Assembly: GCF_015644725.1 (NCBI RefSeq)
Contig: NZ_CP064795.1
Coordinates: 273,501-337,500, forward strand
Direction of reading: 5' to 3'
Source: Salinimonas marina
Lineage (GTDB): Bacteria > Pseudomonadota > Gammaproteobacteria > Enterobacterales > Alteromonadaceae
Length of the DNA: 64,000 nucleotides
A model generated the notes under the pieces. That model did not search any database. It was not told the origin of the DNA and saw only the letters and a list, made by a program, of their open reading frames with translations. A program made the translations under genes and the position numbers. Positions 49,498 to 60,434 of this stretch are shown piece by piece; positions within the stretch are counted from its first letter, which is position 1, and each line of letters begins with the position of its first letter.

Positions 49498-50292
49498 TTA
49501 CTCAAAGCTGTGCTCGGGGCCGGGAAAGACGCCGGCCTGGACCTGTTGAATATATAATGCCACGGCGCTACGAAGATTGCCGGTTTCGGCCAGATAATTT
49601 TTTGAAAATTTAGGCATGTAGTTGGCACTTACCCCCAGCATATCGTGCATCACCAGAATCTGCCCATCGGTATCCTTGCCGGCGCCAATGCCAATAACCG
49701 GGATGCTCAGCTGTTGCGCTATCTGGCTGCCCAGGCTGGCAGGCACACACTCTAATACCAACAGCTGGGCCCCGGCTGCTTCCAGCGCCTTTGCATCATC
49801 AACTAGTTGCTGCGCTTTGTCACTCTGACGGCCCTGAACTTTAAAACCGCCCAACACATGGACGGCCTGGGGGGTTAGGCCGATGTGTGCACAGACCGGT
49901 ACACTGCGCTCTACCAGCCCTTGTATCGTCTGACACAGCCACTGACCGCCTTCGAGTTTTACCATGCTGGCGCCCGCAACCATTAGCTTGGCGGCATTGT
50001 GATAAGCAGACTCGGGGGTGGCATAAGACATAAATGGCATATCGGCCAGCACAAAGGCACGCTGGGTGCCGTTACGTACCGCTTTGGTATGATAAGCAAT
50101 ATCATCAACGGTAACGCTGAGGGTGTCGTCCTGACCCTGTAACACCATGCCCAGCGAGTCACCTATCAGCATGGCGTCCACACCTGCTTCATCAAAAACT
50201 TTGGCAAAGCTGGCATCGTAGGCCGTCAACGAGGTGATCTTTTCGCCTTTCTGCTTTTTAGCCAGCAATGTTGAAACCGTGACTTTTTTCAT
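49498..50292 (-). CDS. panB: 3-methyl-2-oxobutanoate hydroxymethyltransferase
   Basis: A 264-residue enzyme that transfers a hydroxymethyl group from 5,10-methylene-tetrahydrofolate to ketoisovalerate. The magnesium-binding Asp residues are in [10 protein letters not shown] and [10 protein letters not shown], the conserved VKLEGG and GHIGLTPQ-like AHIGLTPQ segments follow, and the C-terminal [20 protein letters not shown] is typical. It begins at ATG 50292 and ends four bases before panC. Confidence 0.97.
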   Translation of the reverse strand: MKKVTVSTLLAKKQKGEKITSLTAYDASFAKVFDEAGVDAMLIGDSLGMVLQGQDDTLSVTVDDIAYHTKAVRNGTQRAFVLADMPFMSYATPESAYHNAAKLMVAGASMVKLEGGQWLCQTIQGLVERSVPVCAHIGLTPQAVHVLGGFKVQGRQSDKAQQLVDDAKALEAAGAQLLVLECVPASLGSQIAQQLSIPVIGIGAGKDTDGQILVMHDMLGVSANYMPKFSKNYLAETGNLRSAVALYIQQVQAGVFPGPEHSFE

Positions 50293-50339
50293 AACCCGTC
50301 AAACTTTAAAAAGTGTCTAAAGGGCGAACTATACGGATT

Positions 50340-50843
50340 TTAGCGCTGATTGGAAGGGCGCAAACGACGCAGGCCATCCAGCGAGCATTTTGCTACCCAG
50401 GCCGCCAGGGGTTTGCCGTCAGGCATAATCATGCTGGCGGCAATTTCAAACAGCGGCACCAGCACAAATTCGCGTTCGGCCAGGCCGATGTGGGGCACCA
50501 TCAATGTCTGACTATGAATTTGCTGGTTCCCGAATAACAAAATATCCAGGTCCAGGGTCCGGGGGCCCCAGCGTTCGGCTTTGCGCACCCGGCCATGTTG
50601 CTGTTCAATTGCCTGTAACTGTTTTAATAAATCTAACGGCGCTAAGCCCGTTTCCAGCAGCGCCACGGCATTGACAAAATCCGGCTGATTTTGCGGACCC
50701 ATGGGGGCACTGGCATACAGGCTCGATTGTTTGAGCAGCCGGGTTTCGGGCAGCGCGTCCATCGCCTCGAAGGCGGCATTCAGGGTTTGTACCGACTCCC
50801 CCTGGTTGCTGCCAAGGCCAATATAGACGTGCTCGTTATGCAT
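50340..50843 (-). CDS. folK: 2-amino-4-hydroxy-6-hydroxymethyldihydropteridine pyrophosphokinase
   Basis: A 167-residue pyrophosphokinase of folate synthesis. It starts with MHNEHVYIGLGSNQGES. The catalytic block RWGPRTLDLDILLFG contains the conserved Asp pair binding magnesium, and VPHIGLAEREFVLVPL is the family C-terminal block. The start at 50843 gives the typical N-terminus and overlaps the pcnB stop by eight bases, so the longer upstream extension is not coding. Part of a pcnB-folK-panB-panC transcript. Confidence 0.95.
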   Translation of the reverse strand: MHNEHVYIGLGSNQGESVQTLNAAFEAMDALPETRLLKQSSLYASAPMGPQNQPDFVNAVALLETGLAPLDLLKQLQAIEQQHGRVRKAERWGPRTLDLDILLFGNQQIHSQTLMVPHIGLAEREFVLVPLFEIAASMIMPDGKPLAAWVAKCSLDGLRRLRPSNQR

Positions 50844-52209
50844 TATCAGACCCTTTGGCCTGACTGGCACGCCGGCGGCGGCGTTTGGGTTTACTGCCGC
50901 CTTCTTTCTGGCGCAAGGTGGTGAGCATTTTTTTCTGTAACCCCGGATCGCCATGCTGAAACTGGGTCCACCAGTCGGTCAGCTCAATCAAATCACCACC
51001 CTCGGTTTCTGCCCGTACCTGTAAAAAGTCGTAGGCAGCCCGGAATTTAGGGTGATTAAGCATCTGAAAGGCGCGGCGACCAAAGCGACGCGGCAAACGA
51101 TGTTGCAGCATCCAGATATCGCGAATGACGGTCGAAAACCGTTTCGGGATCATGATGCGCTGTGTTTGACGATGTAAAATATCACCGGTGGCGATATTGA
51201 ACGCGTCATGGGGACTCAGCCCTGCTTCTGCCTGCAATTTTTGGGCATGCTCTTCTAACGGATACCACAACATGGCAGCATACAAAAAGGCCGGGGTGAC
51301 CCGCATGCCATTGTTGACCCGTTCATCGGTATTGGCCAGTACCGTCAATACAAACTGCATCTCTTTACTGCGCGGGTCTTCAAGCAGCGGCGTTAACTGC
51401 GGGAACAAAGGTTCCAGTAAGCCATAGTCATGCAGGGCAACAAAGGTATCTTTACCCTGACCGGATAAAAACAGTTTCAGGGTTTCTTCAAACAGCCGGG
51501 CCGGGGGAATATTGCCTAGCAGGTGCGCAAGGGGCTTAATAGGATCCGCCGTCCCCGGTGCAATCGTCATATTCAGTTTGACAGCAAACCGGATAGCACG
51601 CAGCATCCGGACCGGATCTTCACGATAGCGAACTTCCGGATCGCCAATAAGCTCAACCTGACGCTGTTCGATAGCGCGGCGACCATTGGCAAAATCGGTG
51701 ACACTAAAGTCAGCGACACTGTAATACATGGCATTAAAGGTAAAATCGCGACGCTCGGCATCTTCTATAATGGAGCCGAACACATTATCCCGTAGCAACT
51801 GGCCATGCTCACTGGCCTTGCCCAGACTATTGCCTTCTTCGGCGGCCGGATCGTGGTGACCACGAAAGGTCGCGACTTCAATAATATCGCGGCCAAAGAC
51901 AATATGCGCCAGCCGGAAGCGCCGGCCAATTAAGCGACAGTTTTTAAACAGACCTTTAATCTGTTCGGGGGTGGCGTTGGTTACCACATCAAAATCTTTA
52001 GGCAACAACCCCAGCATCAGGTCGCGCACACAGCCGCCGACCAGATAGGCTTCAAAGCCGGCATTGTTGAGGCGATACAGGACTTTCAGCGCATTATCAG
52101 AAATATTTTCTCGCGAAATGCCGTGTTCAGCCCTAGGGATCACATGTCCTTCAACTGCAGCCTCACTACTGTCTGATTTGCTAAAAACCCGCTTAACGGT
52201 ATCAAACAT
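50836..52209 (-). CDS. pcnB: Poly(A) polymerase I
   Basis: A 457-residue nucleotidyltransferase that adds 3' poly(A) tails promoting RNA decay. It has the class II motif LVGGCVRDLMLGLLPKDFDV with the catalytic Asp residues in DFD, then RRDFTFNAMYY and EDPVRMLRAIRF. The C-terminus ends in a strongly basic tail (KPKRRRRRASQ) for RNA binding. Distinguished from the related tRNA CCA-adding enzyme by this tail and the length. It starts 33 bases from the gluQ end. Confidence 0.96.
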   Translation of the reverse strand: MFDTVKRVFSKSDSSEAAVEGHVIPRAEHGISRENISDNALKVLYRLNNAGFEAYLVGGCVRDLMLGLLPKDFDVVTNATPEQIKGLFKNCRLIGRRFRLAHIVFGRDIIEVATFRGHHDPAAEEGNSLGKASEHGQLLRDNVFGSIIEDAERRDFTFNAMYYSVADFSVTDFANGRRAIEQRQVELIGDPEVRYREDPVRMLRAIRFAVKLNMTIAPGTADPIKPLAHLLGNIPPARLFEETLKLFLSGQGKDTFVALHDYGLLEPLFPQLTPLLEDPRSKEMQFVLTVLANTDERVNNGMRVTPAFLYAAMLWYPLEEHAQKLQAEAGLSPHDAFNIATGDILHRQTQRIMIPKRFSTVIRDIWMLQHRLPRRFGRRAFQMLNHPKFRAAYDFLQVRAETEGGDLIELTDWWTQFQHGDPGLQKKMLTTLRQKEGGSKPKRRRRRASQAKGSDNA

Positions 52210-52241
52210 ACGCGTAATAATAATAATATCTCCGATGTTAA

Positions 52242-53154
52242 CTAGTCTGTATAAAAGGTGGACTGGTGCTTATCCACCATAATTTCCTGTGTGCCTGGTA
52301 AGGCCTCACAGCAAAAGTGATCCACTGCCCAGTTCAGTATTTTATCACAACTGGTGCCGTGAAGCGTATCCGGAACGTCCAGATGCAAAAATTTTAACGC
52401 CTGTAGCAGATTTGCTTGCGCATTGTGGTTGTCCAGTGCGGCTGCCCGGTTTTGTTTGCTGAGCTTAAAACCAGGCTCGGTAGCGGCCACCGGCAGATGT
52501 GCATAGTGGGGAGCCGGGGCATCAAAATACCGATACAAGCTAAGATGCGCCGCGGTAGTGGGTAGCAGGTCACTGCCACGGACAATATGCGTTACCCCTT
52601 GGGCGATATCATCAGCCACCACCGCCAGATTATAGGCATACAGGCCATCGCGCCGTTGTAGTACCATATCGTCTAAGGCGTGGGGTCCTGTATATGTTGT
52701 GGCCCCTGAATACGATCCATAAAGCGGGTAACCGGATCCTTCAGCTTTAACCTGACCGCAGCGCCCTGCGCGGGATGATTCGCCAACCGACAGGTCCCGG
52801 ATAGATGCCACCTGCCTGTCGAATCATTTTACGGGTACAGACACAATGGTACACCCGCTCCTGACCTCGCAGTCTTGCAATCATCGACTGATAATAATCA
52901 TCCCGCTGTGACTGCTGTACGACCGACCCATCCCAGCACAAACCGTGCGCCTGCAGACACTGCAAAATAGCGGTATCGGCACCTTCAACACGTCGCTGCC
53001 GGTCGACATCTTCGATTCGGACCAACCAGCGGCCATGGTGTACTCTGGCATCAAGATAGCTGGCCACTGCGGCAATCAATGAACCAAAATGAAGTGGGCC
53101 GGTGGGAGAGGGGGCAAAGCGGCCGATATAGCCTGACGCGGGGGGTGAGTGCAT
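52242..53154 (-). pseudogene. gluQ: Glutamyl-Q tRNA(Asp) synthetase with two frameshifts
   Basis: The enzyme attaches glutamate to the queuosine base of tRNA(Asp). The N-terminal part has the HIGH-like FAPSPTGPLHFGSL and a zinc-like CVCTRKM; the C-terminal part has RRDGLYAYNLAVVADD and the KMSKS-like KLSKQN. Between them the protein is carried in a third frame: GTCRLANHPAQGAAVRL, then KLKDPVTRFMDRIQGPQ. One lost base near the C3 run at 52796-52798 and another at the G4 run at 52682-52685 explain both shifts. Two added bases give a 304-residue protein, the usual length. In many gammaproteobacteria gluQ sits next to dksA, as here. Confidence 0.88.
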
Positions 53155-53228
53155 GAGTGGCTTCAGGGATCAGCATTAAAGAGCAGACAACAGTATCGTG
53201 CACTGTTGCTGCCTTTATCTGCAATTAG

Positions 53229-53678
53229 TTAGCCTTGCATTTGTTTTTCTTTTATTTCGGCCATGGTCTTACAGTCGATACACAAATCAGCAGTAGGCCG
53301 GGCTTCTAACCGACGGATACCGATTTCGATACCGCACTGATCACAAAAACCAAAATCATCTTCTTCAATGCGCTTAAGCGTCTTTTCGATTTTTTTAATC
53401 AGCTTACGTTCGCGGTCGCGGGTACGTAATTCCAGACTGAACTCTTCTTCCTGGGCAGCACGATCTACCGGGTCAGGAAAGTTTGCAGCTTCGTCTTTCA
53501 TGTGCGTAACTGTGCGGTCGACTTCCTCACGAAGCTGGTCGCGCCAGGCTTTCAGTAGCAGACGGAAATGCTCTGTCTGCGGTTCATTCATGTACTCTTC
53601 ATCAGGCTTAGGCTGATACGGGTGCAGCCCGGCTAATGCTAAAAGTCCTAGGGATTTTGTTTCTTTTCCTGTTGGCAT
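53229..53678 (-). CDS. dksA: RNA polymerase-binding transcription factor DksA
   Basis: A 149-residue secondary-channel factor that potentiates ppGpp. The coiled-coil tip is [11 protein letters not shown], with the DxxDxA residues at D69, D72 and A74. The C4 zinc finger has Cys 112, 115, 133 and 136. ATG 53678 ([11 protein letters not shown]) has AGGAG nine bases upstream; the alternative ATG at 53687 touches that site and is unlikely. Upstream of gluQ in the classical dksA-gluQ order, 74 bases apart. Confidence 0.98.
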   Translation of the reverse strand: MPTGKETKSLGLLALAGLHPYQPKPDEEYMNEPQTEHFRLLLKAWRDQLREEVDRTVTHMKDEAANFPDPVDRAAQEEEFSLELRTRDRERKLIKKIEKTLKRIEEDDFGFCDQCGIEIGIRRLEARPTADLCIDCKTMAEIKEKQMQG

Positions 53679-53897
53679 GTGCCACATCTCCTACACAACG
53701 ACACCCACGATGTGCCAAAAAGCCGATAATCTATAGCAAATATCTCGGCGTCGGGCAATCAAAGTGTCAAAGTAACCTTTTCTTCTGATGCTTTGGCACA
53801 GTTCCAAAACACCACGGTTGCAACCTTCTGAAATACGTTGCAAAGGTAAAAGCAAGGCGCAAATATGGCGACATACCCGAAAAAATCAACCTATTTT

Positions 53898-54599
53898 TTA
53901 CAATATTACCGGGAGCGTTTGATTTATCTCCAGTTTTTGTTGATTTATCGAGCAGCCAAATGCCATTACTTCCACCCCGCGATGACGCGCTTCATTTACG
54001 GCCCGGGCATAGTGAGGATCAATATCCTGCGCAATCCGTACCTCACGAATCCCGGTATGTTGTACACAAAAGGCAAGGGTGGTAGGCACCCCCTGCTGTG
54101 CCAGTTCACCCAGCTCTCTGCAGTGGCGGGCTCCCCGGGCGGTGACCGCATCCGGGAAATAACCACTATGCTCACGCGCCAGGGTCACAGACTTAACTTC
54201 CATATAGTGTAGTTCATTTGCCAGAGTTAGCTGAAAATCGAAACGACTTTGGCCGCCCGGTGGGGTTACTTCCCGTTTTACGCTTTCGACCTGGTTAAAT
54301 TGAGGCAGGCACTTGTTATTTAGTGCTTCCGCTACCAGTTTATTGGCAGTATGGGTATTAATGCCGATAAAGTTGCCGGCAAAATCCTGCGCCAGCTCCC
54401 AGGTATACTGAAGTTTTCGCTTTGGGTTGTCTGATTGGCTTAAAAAGACCGTATAGCCAGGCTCGGCACAGCCGGTCATGGCACCTGTGTTAGGGCAGTG
54501 GGCCGTAACAATGTCGCCGTTGGCAAGTTCCACATCGGCAAGAAATCGTTTATAGCGGCGAATAAGCTTGCCGCGAACCAGTGACGTAGTAAATTCCAT
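53898..54599 (-). CDS. sfsA: Sugar fermentation stimulation protein SfsA
   Basis: A 233-residue protein of the SfsA family, with the OB-like N-terminal segment LIRRYKRFLADVELANG and the family blocks AHCPNTGAMTGCAEPG, RFDFQLTLANELHYMEVKSVTL and FPDAVTARGARHCREL. The last two contain a nuclease-like core (E-V-K and D-A-V-T-x-R-G). E. coli SfsA was linked to maltose metabolism, but its activity is not settled. Upstream of dksA in the same direction, separated by 219 bases. Confidence 0.93.
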   Translation of the reverse strand: MEFTTSLVRGKLIRRYKRFLADVELANGDIVTAHCPNTGAMTGCAEPGYTVFLSQSDNPKRKLQYTWELAQDFAGNFIGINTHTANKLVAEALNNKCLPQFNQVESVKREVTPPGGQSRFDFQLTLANELHYMEVKSVTLAREHSGYFPDAVTARGARHCRELGELAQQGVPTTLAFCVQHTGIREVRIAQDIDPHYARAVNEARHRGVEVMAFGCSINQQKLEINQTLPVIL

Positions 54600-54653
54600 C
54601 AGATTACGTTGCAGTAAATTTTCACTAGTGTAACAACCAAAAAAGGAATTGTT

Positions 54654-55937
54654 ATGACTGATTTTGAAGTCTCTTTATCTTACGAACCGGCTGACCAACA
54701 ATGGGGCGAAAGCGCTCCATTAAGCATGCATAATTCTGGTGCAGTTATTCATCTGGCAGAGTCTGCCGACATCATGCGCACCGTCGCCGTCGCGGCTCGT
54801 ACGCTGGATAACCTGAACCTGAAACAGGTGAAATTGTGTGGTGACTGGTCATTCGACCAGCAGTGGACCTTTGCCATGAGCTACACCCGAGCACGCTCAC
54901 CCGGCACGATTAAGTGGGCGGATACCGACGACAAGAGCCGCTTAGAAAATCACTATGCCGCCATGTGTTTCACCCGTCAGCTGGTCAATGATACGCCCGA
55001 GGATCTGAGTCCGGAAAATCTGGCGTCGCGGGCCGCTGACTGGCTCAAAGAGCTGGGCGGTGAACATGTTAATGTGTCTATGACCACCGGTGAAGCGTTA
55101 AAAGACGCTGGCTGGATGGGGATATACAATGTCGGGCGTGGCAGTGAGCGGCCACCGGTATTACTGGAAGTGGATTACAACCCTACCGGCGACCCGCAAG
55201 CCCCGGTAGATGCGGTGCTGGTGGGTAAAGGGATCACCTTTGATAGCGGTGGTTATTCGATTAAATCCAGCGAAGGCATGTTGGATATGAAATGCGATAT
55301 GGGCGGGGCCGCCACGGTCACCGGCGCGCTGGGACTGGCCATTACCTCGGGCCTGAAAAAGCGGGTTACCTTGCTATTGTGCTGCGCTGAGAATCTGATC
55401 AGCGGCCATGCGTATAAGCTCGGTGATGTCATTACCTACAAAAATGGGGTAACCGTTGAAGTGGTAAATACCGATGCAGAAGGTCGCCTGGTACTGGCCG
55501 ATGGTCTGTTGCGGGCCGGTGAGCTGGGTACACCGCTGATTATCGATGCGGCCACCCTGACCGGCGCGGCAATGGTTGCGCTAGGCAAAGATTATCATGG
55601 CGTATTTAGCATGGATGAACAGGCCCGCAACAAAATGCTGGACGCCGCCCGTGCTGAAAATGAAAAATTCTGGCCCCTGCCGCTTGAGCCATTTCACAAA
55701 AACCGTTGCCCCAGCGCCTTTGCAGATACGGCCAACAGTGTGGCGCAAAAAGGCGGTGGCGGCGGTGGCGCCTCTAACGCCGCTGGCTTTCTGGCCCGGT
55801 TTGTAAACCCCGAGGGTAAGGGGTGGGTGCACCTTGATTTGGCGGCCGCCTACCAGGGCGGAGCGACCGCTGAGCTGCCCGTTGGGGCGACCGCGAAAGG
55901 GATCCGCTCGATTGCCCGAATGATTCAGGACTTTTAA
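54654..55937 (+). CDS. pepB: M17 leucyl aminopeptidase, PepB type
   Basis: A 427-residue aminopeptidase, the size of E. coli PepB. The M17 signature NTDAEGRLVLADGL and the metal-binding block GKGITFDSGGYSIKSSEGM are intact, with the catalytic Lys/Arg environment and CDMGGAATV nearby. It probably removes N-terminal residues in the cytosol during peptide turnover. The start at ATG 54654 has AAGGA six bases upstream. It diverges from sfsA by 54 bases and ends at a strong terminator. Confidence 0.93.
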   Translation: MTDFEVSLSYEPADQQWGESAPLSMHNSGAVIHLAESADIMRTVAVAARTLDNLNLKQVKLCGDWSFDQQWTFAMSYTRARSPGTIKWADTDDKSRLENHYAAMCFTRQLVNDTPEDLSPENLASRAADWLKELGGEHVNVSMTTGEALKDAGWMGIYNVGRGSERPPVLLEVDYNPTGDPQAPVDAVLVGKGITFDSGGYSIKSSEGMLDMKCDMGGAATVTGALGLAITSGLKKRVTLLLCCAENLISGHAYKLGDVITYKNGVTVEVVNTDAEGRLVLADGLLRAGELGTPLIIDAATLTGAAMVALGKDYHGVFSMDEQARNKMLDAARAENEKFWPLPLEPFHKNRCPSAFADTANSVAQKGGGGGGASNAAGFLARFVNPEGKGWVHLDLAAAYQGGATAELPVGATAKGIRSIARMIQDF

Positions 55938-55956
55938 ACGACGGTCCTGGTTTTGG

Positions 55957-55983
55957 AGCGCGGCCCGGGCCGCGCTTTTTTTT
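55957..55983 (+). terminator. Intrinsic terminator after pepB
   Basis: GC-rich inverted repeat AGCGCGGCCC/GGGCCGCGCT followed by T8-9, about 20 bases beyond the stop codon. Confidence 0.93.
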
Positions 55984-56347
55984 GGCCCACGTTTTTTGTC
56001 CGCATTTTTTTGCGTGCTTTTTATCGGCCCCCCACGCGCGCTCTGTTACGATTTTATTGCGTACTGTTGGTCGAACAAAGCCTGCCCTGGCGCTTGATTC
56101 GAACGCCGGCAAACAGGCTTACCGGTTGATGTTGAGGGCTCTGCTTGTGCCGGATAGGCAAAACTCAGCGATGGCGGTTTCATTTCCTGGCGTGATAAAC
56201 CAGCGATCCCGGTTTTGGTGATAGTAAAAGTTATGCGTAAATGCGACAATTTACTAATCTAATTAATAAAATTATGGCGGGCGGGTGTTTTGCAGCACCT
56301 GCCTGCGATGCTCATGTGGTAGCACCTACAACAGAGGATAAGCGTTC
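55984..56347. other. 364-base spacer between pepB terminator and yhgN
   Basis: It begins with T-rich DNA and includes AT-rich stretches likely to carry the yhgN promoter (around 56230-56275) and a GCGGGTGTTTTGCAGCACC inverted segment just before the ribosome-binding site. I see no gene. Confidence 0.45.
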
Positions 56348-56953
56348 ATGGATACCTGGTCGGCGGCGATTATGCTTTTTCTTATCATGGACCCGTTGGG
56401 TAATCTGCCAATATTTATGTCGGTGCTTAAATCTATTGAACCCAAACGTCGACGCATTATTCTGATCCGCGAGTTATTGTTAGCCCTGCTGATATTGTTT
56501 GTCTTCTTGTTCAGTGGCCAGGCCGTGCTGGATTTTCTTAATGTGCGTCAGGAAAGTGTCAGTATTGCCGGCGGCATCATTTTGTTTCTGATAGCAGTGA
56601 AAATGATTTTTCCGCAATCGGGCAATCCATTGGGTCTGGCGGTGGGTGAGGAGCCGTTTCTGGTACCGCTGGCGATTCCCCTTATCGCCGGTCCTTCCAC
56701 GCTGGCCGCGCTTATTTTGTTATCCAATCAGAACCCGGATCGTATGGTCGACTGGTCGTTAGCGCTGGGCGCCTCCTGGTTTATCAGCGCCATTATCTTA
56801 CTGTTCTCAAGTACCTTTCACCGGATTCTGGGCGAGCGCGGCTTGATTGCCATGGAGCGTTTAATGGGCATGATACTGGTCATGATCGCCATTCAGATGT
56901 TCTTAGATGGGATCGCGCTTTATTTTTCACACACCTCGGAAATCTTTGAATAA
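56348..56953 (+). CDS. yhgN: MarC/YhgN-family membrane protein
   Basis: A 201-residue inner-membrane protein with six hydrophobic segments. Family blocks: FLIMDPLGNLPIFMSVLK near the N-terminus and VPLAIPLIAGPSTLAALI in the middle. Function is unknown; MarC was once thought to affect multiple-antibiotic resistance, but this was not confirmed. GAGGA lies 10 bases before the ATG. The stop overlaps the next start by one base (TAATG), so it forms an operon with yjaG. Confidence 0.9.
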   Translation: MDTWSAAIMLFLIMDPLGNLPIFMSVLKSIEPKRRRIILIRELLLALLILFVFLFSGQAVLDFLNVRQESVSIAGGIILFLIAVKMIFPQSGNPLGLAVGEEPFLVPLAIPLIAGPSTLAALILLSNQNPDRMVDWSLALGASWFISAIILLFSSTFHRILGERGLIAMERLMGMILVMIAIQMFLDGIALYFSHTSEIFE

Positions 56954-57528
56954 TGCAACCAAAACTCAATACCTTTGCGCAGGTGCGCGAACTCAGTGAC
57001 TGGAAAGCCATCGCCTTTGGCGCCGCTTTGTGCGAACGGATGCTGCCCAACTATCAGTTATTTTGTGAAACCAGCGGCTTTGATGATGAAGGCGTAACCC
57101 GCAAATGTCTGGACCTGGTGTGGGAATGGTTGCGTACGCCCCGCAGTAAGATTAATTTTGGGGTGCACCTGGAGCGTGTTGAGGAAGCCACCCCCGACAT
57201 CCAGGAACATGACTCCTATGGCGTGTACCCCGCGATTGATGCGGCCATCGCGCTGGGGGCACTGGTGAACCTGGTATTAAAGCAGGATGAGCAGGGCGCG
57301 GTGGTGATCAGTAAATTATCCCAGGGCTCGGTAGAAGCCTTTTTACTGTTAACCGGCGAAGCCAGCGATGAGTCCGTGAAAACGCACCCGCTGATGGAAT
57401 TTGAAATTGCCACCCAACAGGAACTGCTGGACCGGCTGGAGACGCTCGCCAGAAAGCCTGAGGCCATTAATGACTATAAAGCGCTGGCGCTGGAAGCCGG
57501 CATTTCCAATATTGGGCTGGAGCTTTAG
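56953..57528 (+). CDS. yjaG: YjaG-family protein (DUF416)
   Basis: A 191-residue soluble protein. It contains the characteristic blocks SDWKAIAFGAALCERMLPNYQLF, EEATPDIQEHDSYGVYPAIDAAIAL and DESVKTHPLMEFE. The function of the family is unknown. Coupled to yhgN by the overlapping start and convergent with rsmD with a four-base overlap of coding ends. Confidence 0.88.
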   Translation: MQPKLNTFAQVRELSDWKAIAFGAALCERMLPNYQLFCETSGFDDEGVTRKCLDLVWEWLRTPRSKINFGVHLERVEEATPDIQEHDSYGVYPAIDAAIALGALVNLVLKQDEQGAVVISKLSQGSVEAFLLLTGEASDESVKTHPLMEFEIATQQELLDRLETLARKPEAINDYKALALEAGISNIGLEL

Positions 57529-58127
57529 TCGCGCGGCTGGGCTTCAATCAGCCCGAACGACAACTGCGATAACAGCTTTTGTTTGATCAGATGAAACCCC
57601 GGTGGCAGGGTGGGCAGACTAGCATTGCTCTCCTGCTCAATATAGATAAGACCATTTGGTTTAATCAGCTCCCGCTGTGCGATAATATCGAGCGCTGGCT
57701 GCACTAAATTTTGCCCGAAGGGTGGATCAAGGAAAATAATATCGTAGGCCTGGGTGCTGCTGTTGAGCAGACTCAGCGCATCGCCTTTGAACACCTGGCC
57801 GGAGGCGTTGAGGGTGTGCAGGTTGGTAGTCAGCTGCCGGGCGGCAGCCGCATCTTTTTCAAAAAAGTCACAATGGGCTGCGTAGCGGGATAAGGCCTCC
57901 AGACCCAGGCCCCCGGAGCCGGCAAAAACATCCAGACAATGCGCCTTTTGCAGATCGTGCATCAGCCAGTTGAATAAGGTTTCTTTGTTGCGGTCGGTGG
58001 TCGGGCGTAAGCCCTGAATATCATAGACCGGAAGTTTTCTGCCACGCCATAGGCCGGCAATGATCCGTACCTGACCGTGACGGTTGGAAGAGGGGGCTTT
58101 AGACGCTCGCTTCATACTGGTTGACAA
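57525..58127 (-). CDS. rsmD: 16S rRNA (guanine(966)-N(2))-methyltransferase
   Basis: A 200-residue SAM-dependent methyltransferase that modifies G966 of 16S rRNA in 30S particles. It has the family N-terminus VRIIAGLWRGRKLPV, RPTTDRNKETLFNWL, SAM motif I CLDVFAGSGGLGLEAL, and the catalytic FLDPPFGQNL in place of NPPY. It diverges from ftsY, a conserved arrangement in gammaproteobacteria, with 75 bases between starts. Confidence 0.96.
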   Translation of the reverse strand: MSTSMKRASKAPSSNRHGQVRIIAGLWRGRKLPVYDIQGLRPTTDRNKETLFNWLMHDLQKAHCLDVFAGSGGLGLEALSRYAAHCDFFEKDAAAARQLTTNLHTLNASGQVFKGDALSLLNSSTQAYDIIFLDPPFGQNLVQPALDIIAQRELIKPNGLIYIEQESNASLPTLPPGFHLIKQKLLSQLSFGLIEAQPRD

Positions 58128-58202
58128 TGTTACTATAACGACTGGTTATGGCTGGTCAGTTTAGCCGAATTTATACTGAATTAATAAGGGTTTGTCCGCA
58201 CA

Positions 58203-59702
<1,500 letters not shown>

Positions 59703-59744
59703 GTGTCGCCGTTCAGCAGGGATGTGAGGTAACCAGATAGTATT

Positions 59745-60434
59745 ATGATTAAATTTGAGCAGGTCAGTAAAACCTATGCGGGTGGCCAGCGAGCTCTGAG
59801 CAAGGTGAATTTTCATATTGCGCCGGGGGAAATGGCGTTTCTGACCGGCCATTCCGGTGCCGGTAAAAGTACGCTGCTGAAGCTTATCAGTATTATGGAG
59901 CGCCCCACAGTGGGCCGGGTGATGATCAACGGTCATGATCTGAACACCATCAAGCGTCGGCAAATAGCCTATATTCGTCGTGATATAGGCATGATTTTTC
60001 AAAGCCATCAGTTGTTGATGGACAAAACCGTGTTCGACAATGTGGCGCTGCCATTGGTCATTGAAGGCTATACCCATAAAGAAATATCTCGCCGGGTGCA
60101 TGCTGCCCTAGAGATGGTGGGGCTGCGGGATAAAGCCCGCGATATTCCCGTGATGCTCTCAGGTGGTGAACAACAGCGGGTCGGCATTGCCCGGGCCGTG
60201 GTCAACAAGCCGCCCTTATTGTTGGCCGATGAGCCCACCGGTAACCTGGATCCCAAACTGTCGATGGAAATTGTGCGTCTGTTTGAAGATTTCAATCAGG
60301 CCGGGGTTTCGGTATTGATTGCTACCCACGACCTGGGCCTGATTGCCCGCATGAAATATCGTACCCTGACCTTAAAAGACGGACAAATGATTACCGATGG
60401 ATTGTCGGATGGCATGCAGGAGACAAACCGATGA
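59745..60434 (+). CDS. ftsE: Cell division ATP-binding protein FtsE
   Basis: A 229-residue ABC ATPase of the FtsEX complex that couples septal division to peptidoglycan hydrolysis. Walker [11 protein letters not shown]-loop [15 protein letters not shown], signature [15 protein letters not shown], Walker [12 protein letters not shown]. It starts 42 bases after ftsY and overlaps ftsX by four bases. Confidence 0.97.
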   Translation: MIKFEQVSKTYAGGQRALSKVNFHIAPGEMAFLTGHSGAGKSTLLKLISIMERPTVGRVMINGHDLNTIKRRQIAYIRRDIGMIFQSHQLLMDKTVFDNVALPLVIEGYTHKEISRRVHAALEMVGLRDKARDIPVMLSGGEQQRVGIARAVVNKPPLLLADEPTGNLDPKLSMEIVRLFEDFNQAGVSVLIATHDLGLIARMKYRTLTLKDGQMITDGLSDGMQETNR

